The notes under the pieces were generated by a model that was not told the origin of the DNA, searched no databases, and saw only the letters and a list, made by a program, of their open reading frames with translations. From assembly GCF_000237925.1 (NCBI RefSeq), contig NC_031502.1, positions 41,594,655-41,658,654 on the forward strand: a stretch of DNA of 64,000 bases, written 5' to 3'. The stretch's first letter is position 1. Every line of letters begins with the position of its first letter. Below, in pieces: positions 36,501-49,182 of the stretch. Position numbers and translations under genes: made by a program. The DNA is from Schistosoma mansoni. Lineage: Eukaryota; Platyhelminthes; Trematoda; Strigeidida; Schistosomatidae.

Positions 36501-39500
36501 TTGCAAAACTTCAGAATTACAAATACAATGGTAACTTGGATAAGACTATTACTTATGAAGTAATGATGATAAGACATAGAGAGTACTCAAAAGTCCTAGA
36601 TTTGCAGAGACTAGGGTTAAAATACAATTAATTCAACTGTCAGAATCATGCAGTTGTACACTTAGTTCCCTGCGACCAGAAAAACTTTACGGCAGATCCT
36701 TAAGTAGGTCTGATGAACACAGATAGTTTTAGTTTTGGCTGCATGCAAATTGATTCCATCTGGCACCATAATCAGTACTTACAAGCTACCCATTTACACG
36801 AACCTGAGAATATATTTGGTGGCCTGGTAAAGGCTACGAGAACAGTAATGGACTCCCGTCAGTCTTGTAGAAGTACTTCACATTTTCGTAATTTCAAGTT
36901 TTCATTTTACTATATCCTTGTCCTGGGACTGGTAAGGTTGCAAAATAAAAGAGGTTCCGTATCTTACTTTGTGCTTAATATTGCACAAATACGCAGCCAC
37001 TTATACCGAAGATGCATAATGGCGCTAAATATGAAGTATTCAGTTGTAAAGCTAAGCCGAAGAAGGGGTCCCCGACCGTTGCTGCTACCTTGACGTGGTG
37101 GTCGGGCTTGCCTATCGTGATGGAGCAATCGAGCTATGCTGGCTGGAACAATCGTTCCTCGAGGTCCTACCATGCCAGACAGGTCGGTTGAAGAGCGGTA
37201 AGACTAAAAGCAGCAATCCCAAGGTCCAAAGGCGAAGTCGTACTGCTGACTGTACAGAGGTGTGACGGCAGTAAGGTGTTTCCTAGAGACAACCAGCATG
37301 ACAGCGATACTGCCTTCCCACAAGGTGGAGTGGGGTTAGAAAAGGTCGACCCTAAAAATGCACACCTCGCCTTATCCCACGGATTTCTGTCTGCGGCGGT
37401 AAGGTCCTTTGAAGAACGGAGCTAACATTTCAAAAATCCCCCACAAAAAGGCCGTGCGTGACCGGCCTCAAGCAGTTGTCCCTTGGGCACTGCGGTCACG
37501 CTCCCAGGTCGTTAAGACCAACACTAATCCAACTCCTCTTTCAGGTCCCTCAAGAAATACCCTTCCACGGTGTGGGCAGCCGGGAAGTGATATTAGCCCT
37601 CATACCCGTAACAGCACACGAGATCAAGTTGGTCACATTCAAATCCTTCCTACACCTCCTAATAACTCTCTTATCTCCACGACTAACCCTTCCCACGTCC
37701 TTTTATCACCTCGCACCGCTAGGGCAAACGATTCAAGTACACGAAACGTTATTCCTGGTCTCCTGAAACCACGCTCTAAACTACATATAGGAACTTTTAA
37801 TGTCCGAACATTGTGCCAAATAGGACCACAGGCTTCCTTAGCTAGTTTTATTTTTTTTTATTTATTTAAACACATAAATATTGGTACAATGAAGCACCAG
37901 ATAAATATGCGCCTCACAAATCTCATTCAATTTGTGTGAGGGCTGTGATACTGCCCAGGTGCCCAGACTGAAGCAGGTGGTTTTCTTAGGGGGCCACACC
38001 AGGAGCCTTTGACCTAAAGGTCTGATCCACAAGGCAGTGGAGCATCATGAGGAGATGCAGTCCCATGGTAGCCGTTGACCAATGACAGGTTCGTCCGCCA
38101 TTCGTTCCATCAGGATACTGGAGCCCATGTGCACCATTGGTTTGGAATCAGGGTTTTCCAACTCCCCTAGGTGGACCCTCCGTGTCCACCAATCCGGTTA
38201 TAGCGCCGGACATTCGCTTTTCGTCCTCTCACTTTCGTAGACAACACCCCCGCCACGAGAAGGCAGTGAGTAGGACTTCCCTGGCAGAGGCTATATATTC
38301 GCTGGCCATATGAGAGTATTTCGAGAGGGAGAGGTGACTCTCCCCACTCTCGGCCGTACCAGGGCATTGGGGGGCTCCTTAGCTAGTACTCTAGAATTTT
38401 ACACCATCGATGTGTGCTGCGTCTCCGAAACGCGCATACAAGATCAGAGTAGTGTCATTCATTTGACCTCACTATGTCGTCATAAAGAACCATCTCGATA
38501 CACGCTTCGTGTATCTGAAAGCCCTGATGCTGCTTCCCGTGGCCTCGCTGGAGTAGGTATAGCATTAAGTCCTAGGGCAGAACTAGCTCTATTAGACTGG
38601 ATCCCAGTAGACAGTCGTTTGTGCGCTGTCCGACTAAACGGATCAGTAAGAACTCGGAAAGATAGGGAAACTCGTCGTTGCCTCTTCGTCGTCTCTGCCT
38701 ACTCTCCCACTGACTGCAGCTCAGACGATATAAAAGATGAGTTTTGCAGGAAACTTTCTGACCTTCTCCGAAAAGCTAGGCGTTCTGATGTAGTAATAGT
38801 GGCTGGTGACTTCAATGCTCAAGTAGGTAAACTAAGTGAAAGGGAAAGACATCTAGGTGGACCTTATGGTGTCGTGGCTAAAAGAACGGATAATGGCGAC
38901 CGTCTGTTGCAGCTGTGCTCAGATAACCGCCTATTTCTTGCAAATACTAACTTTAAGCATAAGGAAAAAAGGAAAAACATCTTTTGACATGGCGACCCCC
39001 GAATTCGTCCCAACGTTGGACCCAATTAGATCACATCGCTATCAGCCACCGATGGAGGGGCTCGATAGAAGACTGTCGCTCATTCTGGAGCACATGTTTA
39101 GACTCAGATCATGCTCTAGTGCGAGCACGTATCTGTCTGCGTCTTACTGGTCGTAGGAAAGACACTGCAGGGAAGCCTCTAAGGGTTCTACTTAATGATA
39201 GGCAAGCTAAGAATATATTTCAGGAACGACTGGAAAAACAGTCAGACAGCCATGTAAATTGTGCCCACCCCGAGGCAGCGTGAAATGACATCCGAAAAGC
39301 AGTGGAAATAGCAGTGATATCTGCAAGTACGGTAAACCATATGATTAGAGAGAAACACTGGATCTCAGCAGCATCTACCTCACTGATAGATGCTCGAAAA
39401 CTCATCCCACCTGGCTCTGAACATAACGAAGAGCGGAGTCAGCTTAAGCGAAGGCTAATAAGAAGCCTACGCAATGATCGTGAACAGTGGTGGGTAGCGA

Positions 39501-41258
39501 AAGCAAAAGAGATGGAAAAGGCAGCGGCAATAGGTAACAGCAGACAACTATTCAGACTTATTAAAGAAACCGGCATTAAGAACCCAACTATTAGCGAAAC
39601 TATCTCAGACAAAGATGGGCATATCATTCATTCTCAATCCAGGAGATTGGATCGATGGGCAGAACACTTTAGGGATCAGTTCAACTGACCTTCAGCCACA
39701 CTTCAGTTACCCACGATCCCAGGTCGTCCTGAATGGCAAATTGATGTAAGTCCTCCAACTCTCTACAAGGTTAAAAAAAGCTATAGGAAATCTAAAGCGA
39801 GGGAGAGCAGAAGGCCCTGACAGGTTGACCCCTGAGATTTTTAAGGATGGTGGTCCAGTACTAGCAGTGAGATTGACTGAGGTCTTAGGTAGAATCTGGG
39901 AACTGGACGTAATTCCATCTGACTGGTCCCAATCACTGATTGTGCCAGTCTATAAGAAAGGACAAAAGTCCTCCTGTGACAATCACAGAGGGATCAGTTT
40001 GACTAATATAGTGTCTAAAATATTAGCTTCAATAATACTAGGTCGACTAACCAAAGCTCGTGAAGAGCAGACTAGAGAAAACCAGGCTGGTTTCCAACCT
40101 GGACGTGGTTGTATAGACCAGATATTCACTCTACGTCAGGTTCTAGAACATAGACACACATTCAGACGTCCCACAATCGTAGTATTTCTTGACCTTAAGG
40201 CGGCATTTGACTCCGTTGATCGTGAGGCTCTATGGTAGTGTTTGTCACTGAAAGAAGTACATTAACCTCATAAAGGCTCTCTACTCGAACACAACTGGTC
40301 GAGTTAGAGCCTATGGCGAACTGTCACCAGAATTGGTTACCTCAAGTAGTGTTCGTCAGGGCTGTCCACTCTCCCCATTCTTGTTTAACTTTGTCATTGA
40401 CATGCTTTTAGAGATATCAATTTCATTACTATAATAATCTCTCCACTATATTACGGAAAAGATAAGGTAAATGGAGTCTATAAGATTTGTTCATCGAGTT
40501 TCGCTCCGGTTTCCCGGACTTCATAGTAATACTTACACATTATATGTGAAATCTATTCAAAAAGGTCATATCTTGAGGATTAAGAGAAACATACTTCCTG
40601 GAAATCTGCACAAGTCGAACGACGTACAATCTTTATTACTTTACCTAGGCTAATAGAGCCGTTATGTAAGACGAAAGAAGTCTATCCATTATTGCTCGCG
40701 AATAAGCGGTTATTCACAATTGATTTTCCAAACACAATATCTGTACAGATACAAAGTTTTAATTACTATTAACTCGAGAAGGAATAGGCCATAGAATATA
40801 TCATACAAGATTAATTATAAGAATACTGGAGCAGAATCATAAGAATATATGAAATCGCAAGCCAAAAAATAAATTAAATAAGGAAAAGGCAGGCAATGTT
40901 GAAAATATTTAATTGTTGGAAAAAACGCTTACGAATTCTGTCGTAAGTTTCTCTAATTCTTTTCGATAACATTCAAGCCGATTTTGGAATTTGGAGCGGA
41001 CATCGGAGCGCATTTCCTGGACTTCCAGAGACATTTGTTCAATTAACTCCTTCGTCTCGTCAAAAAGTATTGACACATCATGTACTTCTTTCGCTCTTTC
41101 ACCTTATATAGTAGATAAAATTAATTATTTAGCGATAATTAGTCTGAAAAATTAAAAAAGAACATACCACCGTTTAACTGAGGAATTTTTCCTAACTTAA
41201 ATGTTATGTCGCTAGTCAGATTTCCATACTGTTTCTCATAAGACTCGAACAGTGACAT
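31157..41258 (-). CDS. VTI1A: VTI1A-like Qb-SNARE
   Basis: This is a vesicle-transport SNARE of the Vti1 family, acting in Golgi/endosome membrane fusion. Exons (minus, 5' to 3'): 41168-41258, 40933-41102, 33702-33959, 32543-32604, 31157-31298. They join in phase with GT-AG ends into 240 aa; human VTI1A is about 217. The N-terminal helical domain starts MSLFESYEKQYGNLTSDIT. The SNARE motif spans about 130-193: LLGNTERISRTTTKL, then VALETEEVGGHILQDLSEQR and the exon-4 piece ADSDLKKSSRIL. A single membrane anchor follows (about 200-220, FLLITVIFLIVLVFFLTI). RRILQN before the anchor and LLxNTER favour VTI1A over VTI1B; SEQREK has Gln where the central SNARE layer should fall. An unusual 20-residue tail after the anchor contains two NSS sites. 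Introns are 65 bp, 7.0 kb (housing LINE-B), 1.1 kb and 1.2 kb. The start ATG is the first in phase. It converges on PPIL6. Confidence 0.93.
33547..33585. repeat. (AT)n microsatellite in VTI1A intron 3
   Basis: A perfect AT run of about 39 bases, just downstream of VTI1A exon 3 on the coding strand. Confidence 0.95.
33960..37069. other. VTI1A intron 2, part without recognised elements
   Basis: About 3.1 kb of AT-rich intron. Plus-strand frames at 36282-36563 (93 codons) and 36713-37093 (126 codons) match no family I know and lack flanking splice context, so they are not called as genes. No RNA gene or complete repeat was seen. Confidence 0.5.
37070..40417 (+). mobile_element. LINE-B: non-LTR retrotransposon with nested insertion, 3'-truncated
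   Basis: It has a long 5' region (also found at 16145-16719) and a frame beginning MKNGANISKIPHKKAVRDRP (37409). After an interruption by a 529-bp retroposon comes an AP-endonuclease region from about 38390, with CCVSETRIQDQS, VVIVAGDFNAQVGK and a decayed second half. The reverse transcriptase from about 39750 has TPEIFKDGGPVLAVRLTEVL, NHRGISLTNIVSK, GFQPGRGCIDQIFTLRQVL and FLDLKAAFDSVD. Homology ends in the RT near 40417, before the YADD box, so the 3' half is absent. Several frame changes occur (for example after 38985 and near 39680), plus a stop where a Trp codon is expected near 40238. The element runs antisense to VTI1A within its 7-kb intron. Clade is uncertain; RTE-like or a relative is most likely. 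Confidence 0.85.
37847..38375 (-). mobile_element. 529-bp short retroposon nested in LINE-B
   Basis: This insertion splits LINE-B between its 5' region and its endonuclease region. TCCTTAGCTAGT is duplicated on both sides (37835-37846 and 38376-38387). The left edge is T-rich (TTTATTTTTTTTTATTTATT), so on the minus strand the element ends in an A-rich tail and was inserted by retroposition. The same body and tail recur at 59138-60194, with extra LINE sequence between them, and the tail alone recurs at 7958-8050. Minus-strand frames such as 38167-38367 (MPWYGREWGESPLPLEIL) are shared with the second copy, but I cannot assign them a function. It is likely non-autonomous and mobilised by a LINE. 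Confidence 0.8.
40418..40932. other. VTI1A intron 2, distal part
   Basis: About 0.5 kb between the end of LINE-B homology and VTI1A exon 2. No feature is recognised apart from the intron splice donor at its right edge (GTAAGC on the minus strand). Confidence 0.5.
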
Positions 41259-41584
41259 CGTCCTTGGTGTGAATTTTGCGCGAAGGTCACGACTACTTCA
41301 AACTTTTCCCTGAATGTCGCTTTCGAACTTAAGAAGCTGCTGCATTCAGGAACACCATAACACTAATCCTAATGTTAACATTCTAATTATTAACGCTATT
41401 GATATTGCATTGTTTAGTGACATAAAGGTATGTATCTAATTACGCAGTGGTTCAGACGGAACTACAGAACATTGGGGGTTAAGGTCCAAGATGTTTTTCC
41501 ATAGCCACTATGTCATTGGTAAAATGGAGGATCGCCGTTTCAATGATAACTAGGTGAAACAGTCAATAAGTGGTACGAATCAAT

Positions 41585-42719
41585 TGTAGAACTGACGATA
41601 ACATCAGCATAGATCATCTTAAGGCCACTTATTTAGAAGGAAATATCAGTTATGTCGACTTCTCTCCTGAACAATAGAACGATAGGAACGCCATGACAAC
41701 AATGTCATAACTAATAATCGATTACCACAGATAAAATCTGCTGGTATCCGATAACCGGTCGAAAACAACTGTCTGTAGAAGAACGGTACGTTTCCTAAAA
41801 TCCTTTGTTAGTTATGCCTATAATTAACCAATCAAATCGTTGTTTAAACACCCATCACGTCATCTAGTCCGATGTGTCTGTAGGCCATCCCTGTCCCATG
41901 TGACCCTCCAATTGAAGGACATTATTATCCTTTCACATCAGTGTGTGTCATAATTTTTATTTATTTCGATAAGACACTCAATACTCGTCGTTGTGTTTAT
42001 GCGTTTCACCTAGTGACTATAATTCCCTTAATTATTGTACGAATCGGTTTGTTTTTACGTTTAGAAACAAATAAAGTTGAAAGCCAAGATATCCCTGTTC
42101 TAAATATAACTTTCACATAAACTCTTGGTCGTCAGTATCGCGTTTACAGTTCTAGCAAAATATCTGTAGGACAAATTAAATCCTACACCCTTTAACTATT
42201 ACACGAAGGAAGACTAGAAAAGACGGAAAAACTGATAAAACACACGTTTTTATTGTTACGTTGTACCAAATGGCTTAAGTTGAGGGAAGACGATCGGATG
42301 CTGCTTGACATAGCGGCTATCAGGAGAGTGTTCACCAAATACAAGATGGTTGGGTTTAAACTTCTGGCCGTCCACATCTTGTGGCCATCACTACTCTATT
42401 AGGGTGAGTGAGCTGTGGTGATAGATAGATTCCCAAGATAAACGGTTCTGACCTCATCAAATTCATTGGACAAATTCTAGATGAAGGCGTTCGGTCAACA
42501 AATAACGGTCCGCAACAGATAACGATTAGATACGTCGAGCTACTCATCCATTGAAACTGTTAGCTAGCTTAGACCAAACTTATCAATACATTAAAAGCTT
42601 TCGAAATATATCTTCTGACTCCTTTATTTATGAATCCTGGCTTGACTGGGTTGATATCCTTTAACTATAAAGGTGTTACGTCTAAATAAGTCAAACTCTG
42701 AAGACCTGTGACATACTTA
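41585..42719 (+). mobile_element. Old Boudicca-like fragment: pol end and 3' LTR
   Basis: The left part resembles the last stretch of the young element's pol (a decayed match to [20 protein letters not shown]), followed by AT-rich sequence and an LTR-like region at about 42414-42719 with blocks such as AAGGCGTTCGGTCA. It keeps only the 3' end of an element. It is old, with many breaks, and lies upstream of VTI1A. Confidence 0.6.
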
Positions 42720-42949
42720 GACTCAGTAATTCAACTGTCCGTACAATCAATAGGGTCTGTTAACTGCCTCAGTAGCTAGTGCGCGATTCATCGGGTCCAA
42801 TAGATTTTCCTATTTCAAGCTCATTTTATGCTCAAACACAATTAAACGACAAAGAAAAGGGGCAACATCCCAGAATTATGGAGAGACAGCAATAATACAT
42901 AATTAATAAGAGACGACTGTAGTGAAGCCAACGTATTCTCAATTACTTT

Positions 42950-43330
42950 AGTGACTACTATACCATGGAGATGCCCCCTTTCAGTTCATGCACCAACACA
43001 TACACTCTCTGGATTATATGACCATTAGAGAACCCGATATCTTTGGCTTGCTGAATGAGCTTGAAATGGGAAAATCTATTGGACCCGATGAATCGCGCCC
43101 TAGCTACTGAGGGAATTAACAAACCTGATCGCGAACCTGTTGGGCATATGTCCTAATCTATCTTCAACCGCAGGTAGATTGTCAAAAGACTGGGAGAACG
43201 ACACACTAGGTCCTGTCTTCAAAATAGGTACGAAACACAAGCCTGAGAATTATCGACCCTTGAGTCTAACCAGCGTGGTTGTTGGAATTTTAGAAAATAG
43301 TATTCGGACATTGTTGGAACGATGAACTTC
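42950..43330 (+). mobile_element. Fossil LINE reverse-transcriptase fragment (CR1/jockey-like)
   Basis: A frame at 43140-43325 reads LGPVFKIGTKHKPENYRPLS followed by LTSVVVGILE. This is the conserved 'PxFKKGxKxxPxNYRPISLTSVxxKILE' part of CR1/jockey-type reverse transcriptases. It differs from both LINE-A and LINE-B. The surroundings are full of stops, so only a short piece of RT survives. Confidence 0.6.
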
Positions 43331-43339
43331 ATACTGTCA

Positions 43340-44160
43340 GTGGCAACAGCAAAACTATGAAAAGCACAACCGGACAAATATAATCGTTTTTGAATGTGAA
43401 TTGAATTACTGGACGTTTTAATTAAGGATAATATGTGACCATTAAGATCACTCAAACTGATAGGATCAGAACTACGGTTTGTTACCACTATTGGCAAAAT
43501 GAGCGGTAGTTTTAAAAACCTGATTGATGTGACCCATTTCACCACACTTGAAGCGTATAGAATCACAAAGTGCACATGAACTACGTGGATGAATTTCGCT
43601 TGTGCTCACCATTGTTTACTACTCCGCAGTTCTTCAAAGAATTGATTCACACGTTTTCACACAAATGGAGTTAGTCGCCAATTAAACGCCTGTCCATATG
43701 AGCTTGAGTACCAATCGGATTAGGACAACTAAGTATTGTATTGGAATTTTTGTTATCCTGGAAACCAGGTCAGTGTACTGCCTTCTACATACATGTAATT
43801 CTGGTACCTTGTTGTAGACATTTTGGTATTTTATAAGCTCTCCTTTCATATTTGATATCTTAATTCCAGCAAATGATTAAGCTCTCTGCTTGACATTCAG
43901 TTGGTTACCAAGTTTACACTTATAAGCTTGTTTCCCCAATTCCAGGATATACTCATTAACCTTCTCCTTATTCGGACAATTCGTTTTACTAAAATTTGTC
44001 ATTTCACAGCTTTAGAATTTTGTAAACTTCATGTGACCTGATTGTAGTTCATTGAGAGCTTCATACGGAAATGACATAAGCTAATATGGAAATGCCAAAT
44101 TTTTAGCAAACTGTTGAAATCCATCACCACAAATGTAATCAACTGAGCCACATTTATTAG
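43340..44160 (-). mobile_element. Fossil gypsy-like gag fragment
   Basis: The minus-strand sequence near 43500-43620 contains a zinc-knuckle-like piece (FKCGEMGHINQ). This piece and the part near 43850-43940 correspond, in the same order, to the gag region of the gypsy-like fossil at 46660-49150. No pol or LTR is visible. It is old, with many breaks. Confidence 0.5.
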
Positions 44161-44385
44161 TGAGTCGTGAAAATAACCGTGTCATCCTCCAAATCTTTTC
44201 TGATCGTGATCTCGTTTTCGAAATTTCGCGTTTTGTTCTCGATTGTTTCAGAATTTGAGAGATTAGTGCATCTGTTCAGTCGCAGGCTTCATCGCAGCCC
44301 AACTACGAAAATGTTAAGTATTCAAATTGATTTACAAACCAACATTTCCCTGAATGGTTCAATATAAGGAAGTTAGATAAAAATG

Positions 44386-46655
44386 AAAATCTGCCTGTAG
44401 CTCTTTTACAGTTACGGCTGGTCTAAGGACCGTGTAAAGGAATTGTATCGGCGAAACCTTACCGTAGATCCTTCTAAAAAACGCCAACCAGGTTGAACAA
44501 ACGAAATCGTCTAGACTCTTCCCTTCAAGTTGAAAGAAGTACCATGACGCCTCAGAATGAAAGCCGAGATAGATGCCACTCCTAATAACCAGAGCAACAA
44601 CTTTCAGAGGCACACACGATGTCCGAACAACGTAGAAAACTGTGAAACCATTCAAATAGCATTGGAAATGAGGAGATACAAATTCGCAGTAATCGGAATC
44701 AGCGAAACCCATTGAACATAAGCTGGACAGCAAAAGCTAAATATATCAGAGATGCTGCTGTACTCTGGTCACGAAGAGGAAAATGCTCCACACACTCAGG
44801 GAGTTGTTCTGATGCTGTCCAAAGAAGCACGAGATGCACTTGTAGGATGGTAATCTCATGGATCCAGAATTATCAAAGCATCGTTCAAAACAAAGACGGA
44901 TGGGATCACAATGAACGTTATCCAATGTTATTCACCGACTAATGATAGCAACGACGATGATAAAGATCAGTTCTATGAGAGGCAGCGACCAACCATAGGG
45001 ACGTGCTCAAGAAAAGACCTCACCATCCTGATGGGAGATCTAAATGCTAAAGTTGGAGTGGACAACACAGGATGTAAGGATATGATTGGACGACATGAAC
45101 TGAAAGAGAGAAATAAAAATGGGGAGAGATTTGCAAATCTATGTGCACTCAGCAAGTTGGTTAAGGTGTCACAATGTTCTCACACAAACGCATGCACAAA
45201 GCTAGATGGATCTCGCCCGACCACACCACAGAGAACCAGATAGATCATATTTGTATCAACGAAAAATTCCGAAGGACAATGGAAGATGTGAGAACAAGGA
45301 GAGGAGCTGACATATCTTCAAATCATCACCTCGTTGTGGCCAAGATGAAACTGAAGCTAAAGAAACACTGGACAACTGGGCTAACAGCATTACAAAGGTT
45401 CAAAACAGCCTTCCTACGAGATATTAACAAACTCAACCAATTCAAGATAACTCTCAACAACAGGTTCCAAGCCTTACAAGGTCTATTGAATGAAGAGGAA
45501 TATACCATGGAGAACAACAGGAAAGGGATCAAAGAAGCACTAAGTTTAACGTGTCAGGAGGTTCCGTGCCGTGACAAGCATCGTAATAAGGAATGGAAAT
45601 CTATCGAAACCATGGAAAAGATTCAGGAAAGGAAGAATAAGAAGACAGCAATGAATGACAGTCGAACACGAACAGAGAAAATCAAGACACAAGCTGAATA
45701 CACAGGAGTAAACAAATAAGTGGGGGAAGAGCATTAGAGCTGACAAGCAGAAATACGTCGAACGCCTAACAACGACAGTAGAAAAAAGCTAAGAGAGAAG
45801 GAAATATGAAACAACTATATGACACTGCCTGGAAACTGGTAGGGAAATATCGTAAACCGGAGAGACCAGTCAAGGACAAAGAAGACAATCACTGAAACTC
45901 AAGAACAGAGGAACAGATGGGTAGAAAAGTTCGAGAAACTATTGAATAGACCAGCCCCATTGAATCCACCAGACATCGAAACAGCACACACAAACCTTTC
46001 TATAGATGTCACTCCACAAACAATGGAAGAAGTCAAGATGGCCACCAGAGAAATCAGAAGTGGAAAAGCAGCAGGACCTGACAATGGACAGGTTGGGTGC
46101 AACTAGACGATTTGTCCTATATATACGGACAAATGCAGATGAGGACAACCAGTGTAGCAACAAATTTTCATCAGTAGCACTTAACCTACACAAGGGAAAT
46201 AACAAAATCCTCAAATACAACACGGAGAACACCAAACCAGTCACGCCTGATGGCGAAACTCTGGAAGAGGTGGAAACATTCACGTACCTGTACAGAATCA
46301 TCGCTAAAGAAAGAGGAACCAATATAGACATAAAGGCGAGAATTGGCAAAGCGAGGACAGTATTCCTACAGTTGAAGGACATGTGGAACTCAAAACAACT
46401 GTCAACCAATATTAAAGTGAGGATCTTCAATACAAACGTCAAGATAGTCCTACTGTATGGAGCCGAAACTTGAATTATCACATTCATCATCAGGAATGTA
46501 CAATTATTTATAAACGGTTGCCTACACAAGATACTCAAAGTCCGTTGGCCGGATACTATCAGTAAAAGCCTACTATGGGATAGAACAAACCAACTTGCAA
46601 TTGAAGAGAGAATTAGGAAAAGATGTTGGAGGTGAATAGGACATACTTTATGAGA
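44386..46655 (+). mobile_element. LINE-A second copy, internally deleted and 3'-truncated
   Basis: It begins at CTGCCTGTAGCTC like the 5' end of LINE-A and follows it through the endonuclease ([38 protein letters not shown]) and linker. Near 46085 the sequence jumps from the AAGPDN motif of the RT straight to the segment before the missing FADD box, so about 0.64 kb of RT is lost compared with 27.80-28.44 kb. The C-terminal part then continues to about 46655, where homology ends beside a gypsy-like fossil. Several additional stops and frame changes (for example at 45718 and 46471) show it is much older than the copy at 26064. Confidence 0.85.
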
Positions 46656-46659
46656 ATCA

Positions 46660-49150
46660 TCATGGGGACCCCTTCTCGACTAAACACTTTTCTTCAAGCT
46701 TGGATTGTGAAGTCAGAATTTGGTGAAGCTGTGAAAAAACTTCAGGATATTTAGAAAAAGAATCAATAACTGCAAGTGCATAGTATTTGCCAAGAAATGA
46801 ACCACAATAGTCTTCACGAATTCTCTTCCAGGCCTCAGATGATTCTGGCCATTGAGTCTACTTCGAAGGCTGACTTTTTAGCTTATGACATTTACCACAA
46901 TTGTTTGATGTATGACATATATCTGCATTTATCTCTGGCCACCAACATGTTAGTCTTGCCAAGGACTTCATTTATTTAACACCCAGATGTTCACTATGAA
47001 GATCTCCAAGGGCAGACTTGAGTAATGAAGGAGGAATAACAGCATGATCATTTAGACACAAAATACCATCAGGAGTAATAGATAACTCATCCCACTTTGA
47101 ATAAAAGACAGAAAATCTATGTTTCAGATTAGCATTCCGATCTTCCCATAAAGCACTGAGTATACATCCAAAGTATCTACGAGTTTCTTTGATGAGATCT
47201 GAACGTCTCATCAGTAAAAGTTGAACTGACAAACAGTCTGAAGTGTTAACAGGTCTATCTTGTAATGATTGTCGAGAAATGTAGTCAAAGTGTTGAATTT
47301 GTTTTACACTCCTTTGCTGAATCGAATAGCCATAGGCACTTAAAGCAATACTCCATCATCACTTCCCGAAATATGGCTGCATAACAATTTAGACCAAATG
47401 GAAAGAAGTTGTATTTAAACAGACCAAAAGGAGTGTTAATTGTTGTCAAAAAAGATGAAGATTGATCTAAGGGGATTTGAAGATAAGCATCTTTCAAGTC
47501 GACTTTCGAGAACACTTTAGAACCATGAAATCAATTTAGAATATCTTCAGCTTCCACCGTCGTGCACGTTTGCTTCAACAAATGGGAGTTCAGTGTTAAT
47601 TTATAATCACTACATATTCTAGGAGTCTTGCTATCCGACGTCAATGGCGTAACAATAGGAGTACCCCATGCTGAGGACTGAATCGATTCAATTACACATT
47701 TGCACACATATCGTTTAATGACACATGTACTGCTTCTCGAAGACCATAAGGAATTATTCGTCTTTTAAAAAAGACTGGATCACTTTGTACTTGAAGTTTT
47801 ATAGGCTGAATTTTCATACCTCCACTACACTTGTCACACGCGGCTATCAAATCTTTGAGTAAAGCATCAGAATTCTTTGTAGAAACTAGTAAAGACAATT
47901 CCACTTTAAGTCTTTTCAGATTTTCTAAACCCAGTATTGACAGTTCTGATTCGCTAACTAAAAATTCACAAGGCATGCATGAAGAATTATCATCTATTAT
48001 CAGCGATTCACAGTACCCTATTATGGGCAATCTGTGTTCAGTAATCCCCAATATTGGGATTTCAGTAGGTCTTACAACGTTGGCATCTAAAGATTTCAAG
48101 TTTTTGAATGAAATAATGGACTCTATACTACCTGTGTCCACAATAAAGTCATGAAATGAACCAAGGGATGTATACAATCGCTTTTGAATATGAATATCAT
48201 CTTTTGAAACGGTGGGTGAAGATAAATGGTGATTGGGAACAGTCGGAGTATTGGGATCTAAATTACAAATTCTGGTACTATTTGAAGCAAAGTGAACAGT
48301 AGTTTTGCATACTGACTGAATGCGTGCTATTTCACCACATTTAAAACATTAAACATTGCGAACTGCACATGAATTACGAGAATGAAATTTGTCACAGGAT
48401 AAACATTTACCAAACTTGCTCTCACCTTCGTTGTTTGCTTTGCAATTCCTTGATGAATCACTTTCATATTTTCGCGATTAAACGAACGCAAGTTTGATCG
48501 ATCCTGAGATTGTATTCCATAATCACGACTGAGCAAAGTATAAGAAATTCTCATCGACTGGATATCAAGTTCATTCACTGCTTCGTAGTTAATACACGCA
48601 GTTCAAGCATCATGAAAGGAACTGTTTGGCATTCGTAACAACTCTTTTTCCAGACTTGGTATGTTAATTCCTGCAATCAACCGATCTCTCAGCTGTACAC
48701 GAAGTTGATCACAAAAATTGCATTTGGCAGCTTGTTTTAGCGATTAAAGGATGAATTACCTAACTTTTTGGTTATTCTGACGAGTCATTTTATGAAAATT
48801 TGCTCTCTCACTACATTTAAAACTGGTGCACTTTACGCGATTTAATAGTAGTCCCTAATGAGGTACATAAGAAAATGAGATAGGCTTTTCTGAATATGCA
48901 GAAGTTTATAATAAACTATAGTCTTCCTTGCTGATGAATGTGATGAAATATGCTACGATTTTACCACCCTTGACGTCTTTCTTGGTCATGCTCCATAACT
49001 CAAACCTTTCCAGATAATCTTCAAAAGCTACAGAAGTTGAATGAATGTCCAACTGTTCCATCTCAGGCTCCATCGCAACGCCAGTGTGATAAATAGGAGT
49101 ATTTGAATTATAGTAAAAACTAAAAATCTCAGAAAGAACTCAATTTAACC
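46660..49150 (-). mobile_element. Fossil gypsy-like LTR element, second lineage
   Basis: On the minus strand the order is gag-like (zinc-knuckle region near 48.35 kb), aspartic protease (FIVDTGSIESIIS near 48.1 kb), reverse transcriptase (FSKVDLKDAYLQIPLDQ near 47.5 kb), RNase H end plus zinc-binding region (near 47.0-47.2 kb), and the first half of integrase (WWPEINADICHTSNNCGKCH near 46.9 kb). The protein style differs from the Boudicca-like copies and recalls the K02A2.6-like gypsy group of animals. No LTRs are visible and the integrase end is lost. It is old, with many breaks. Confidence 0.75.
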
Positions 49151-49182
49151 AAAAAGGACTATACGAACACGAACGTACGTAT

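Noticed and set aside
36713-37093. 126-codon plus-strand frame in VTI1A intron 2
   Set aside because: No recognisable domain; it overlaps the LINE-B 5' end and has no splice context.
44167-44367. 66-codon frame with an Arg-rich end
   Set aside because: It lies between two element fossils and resembles no protein I know; length is within chance.
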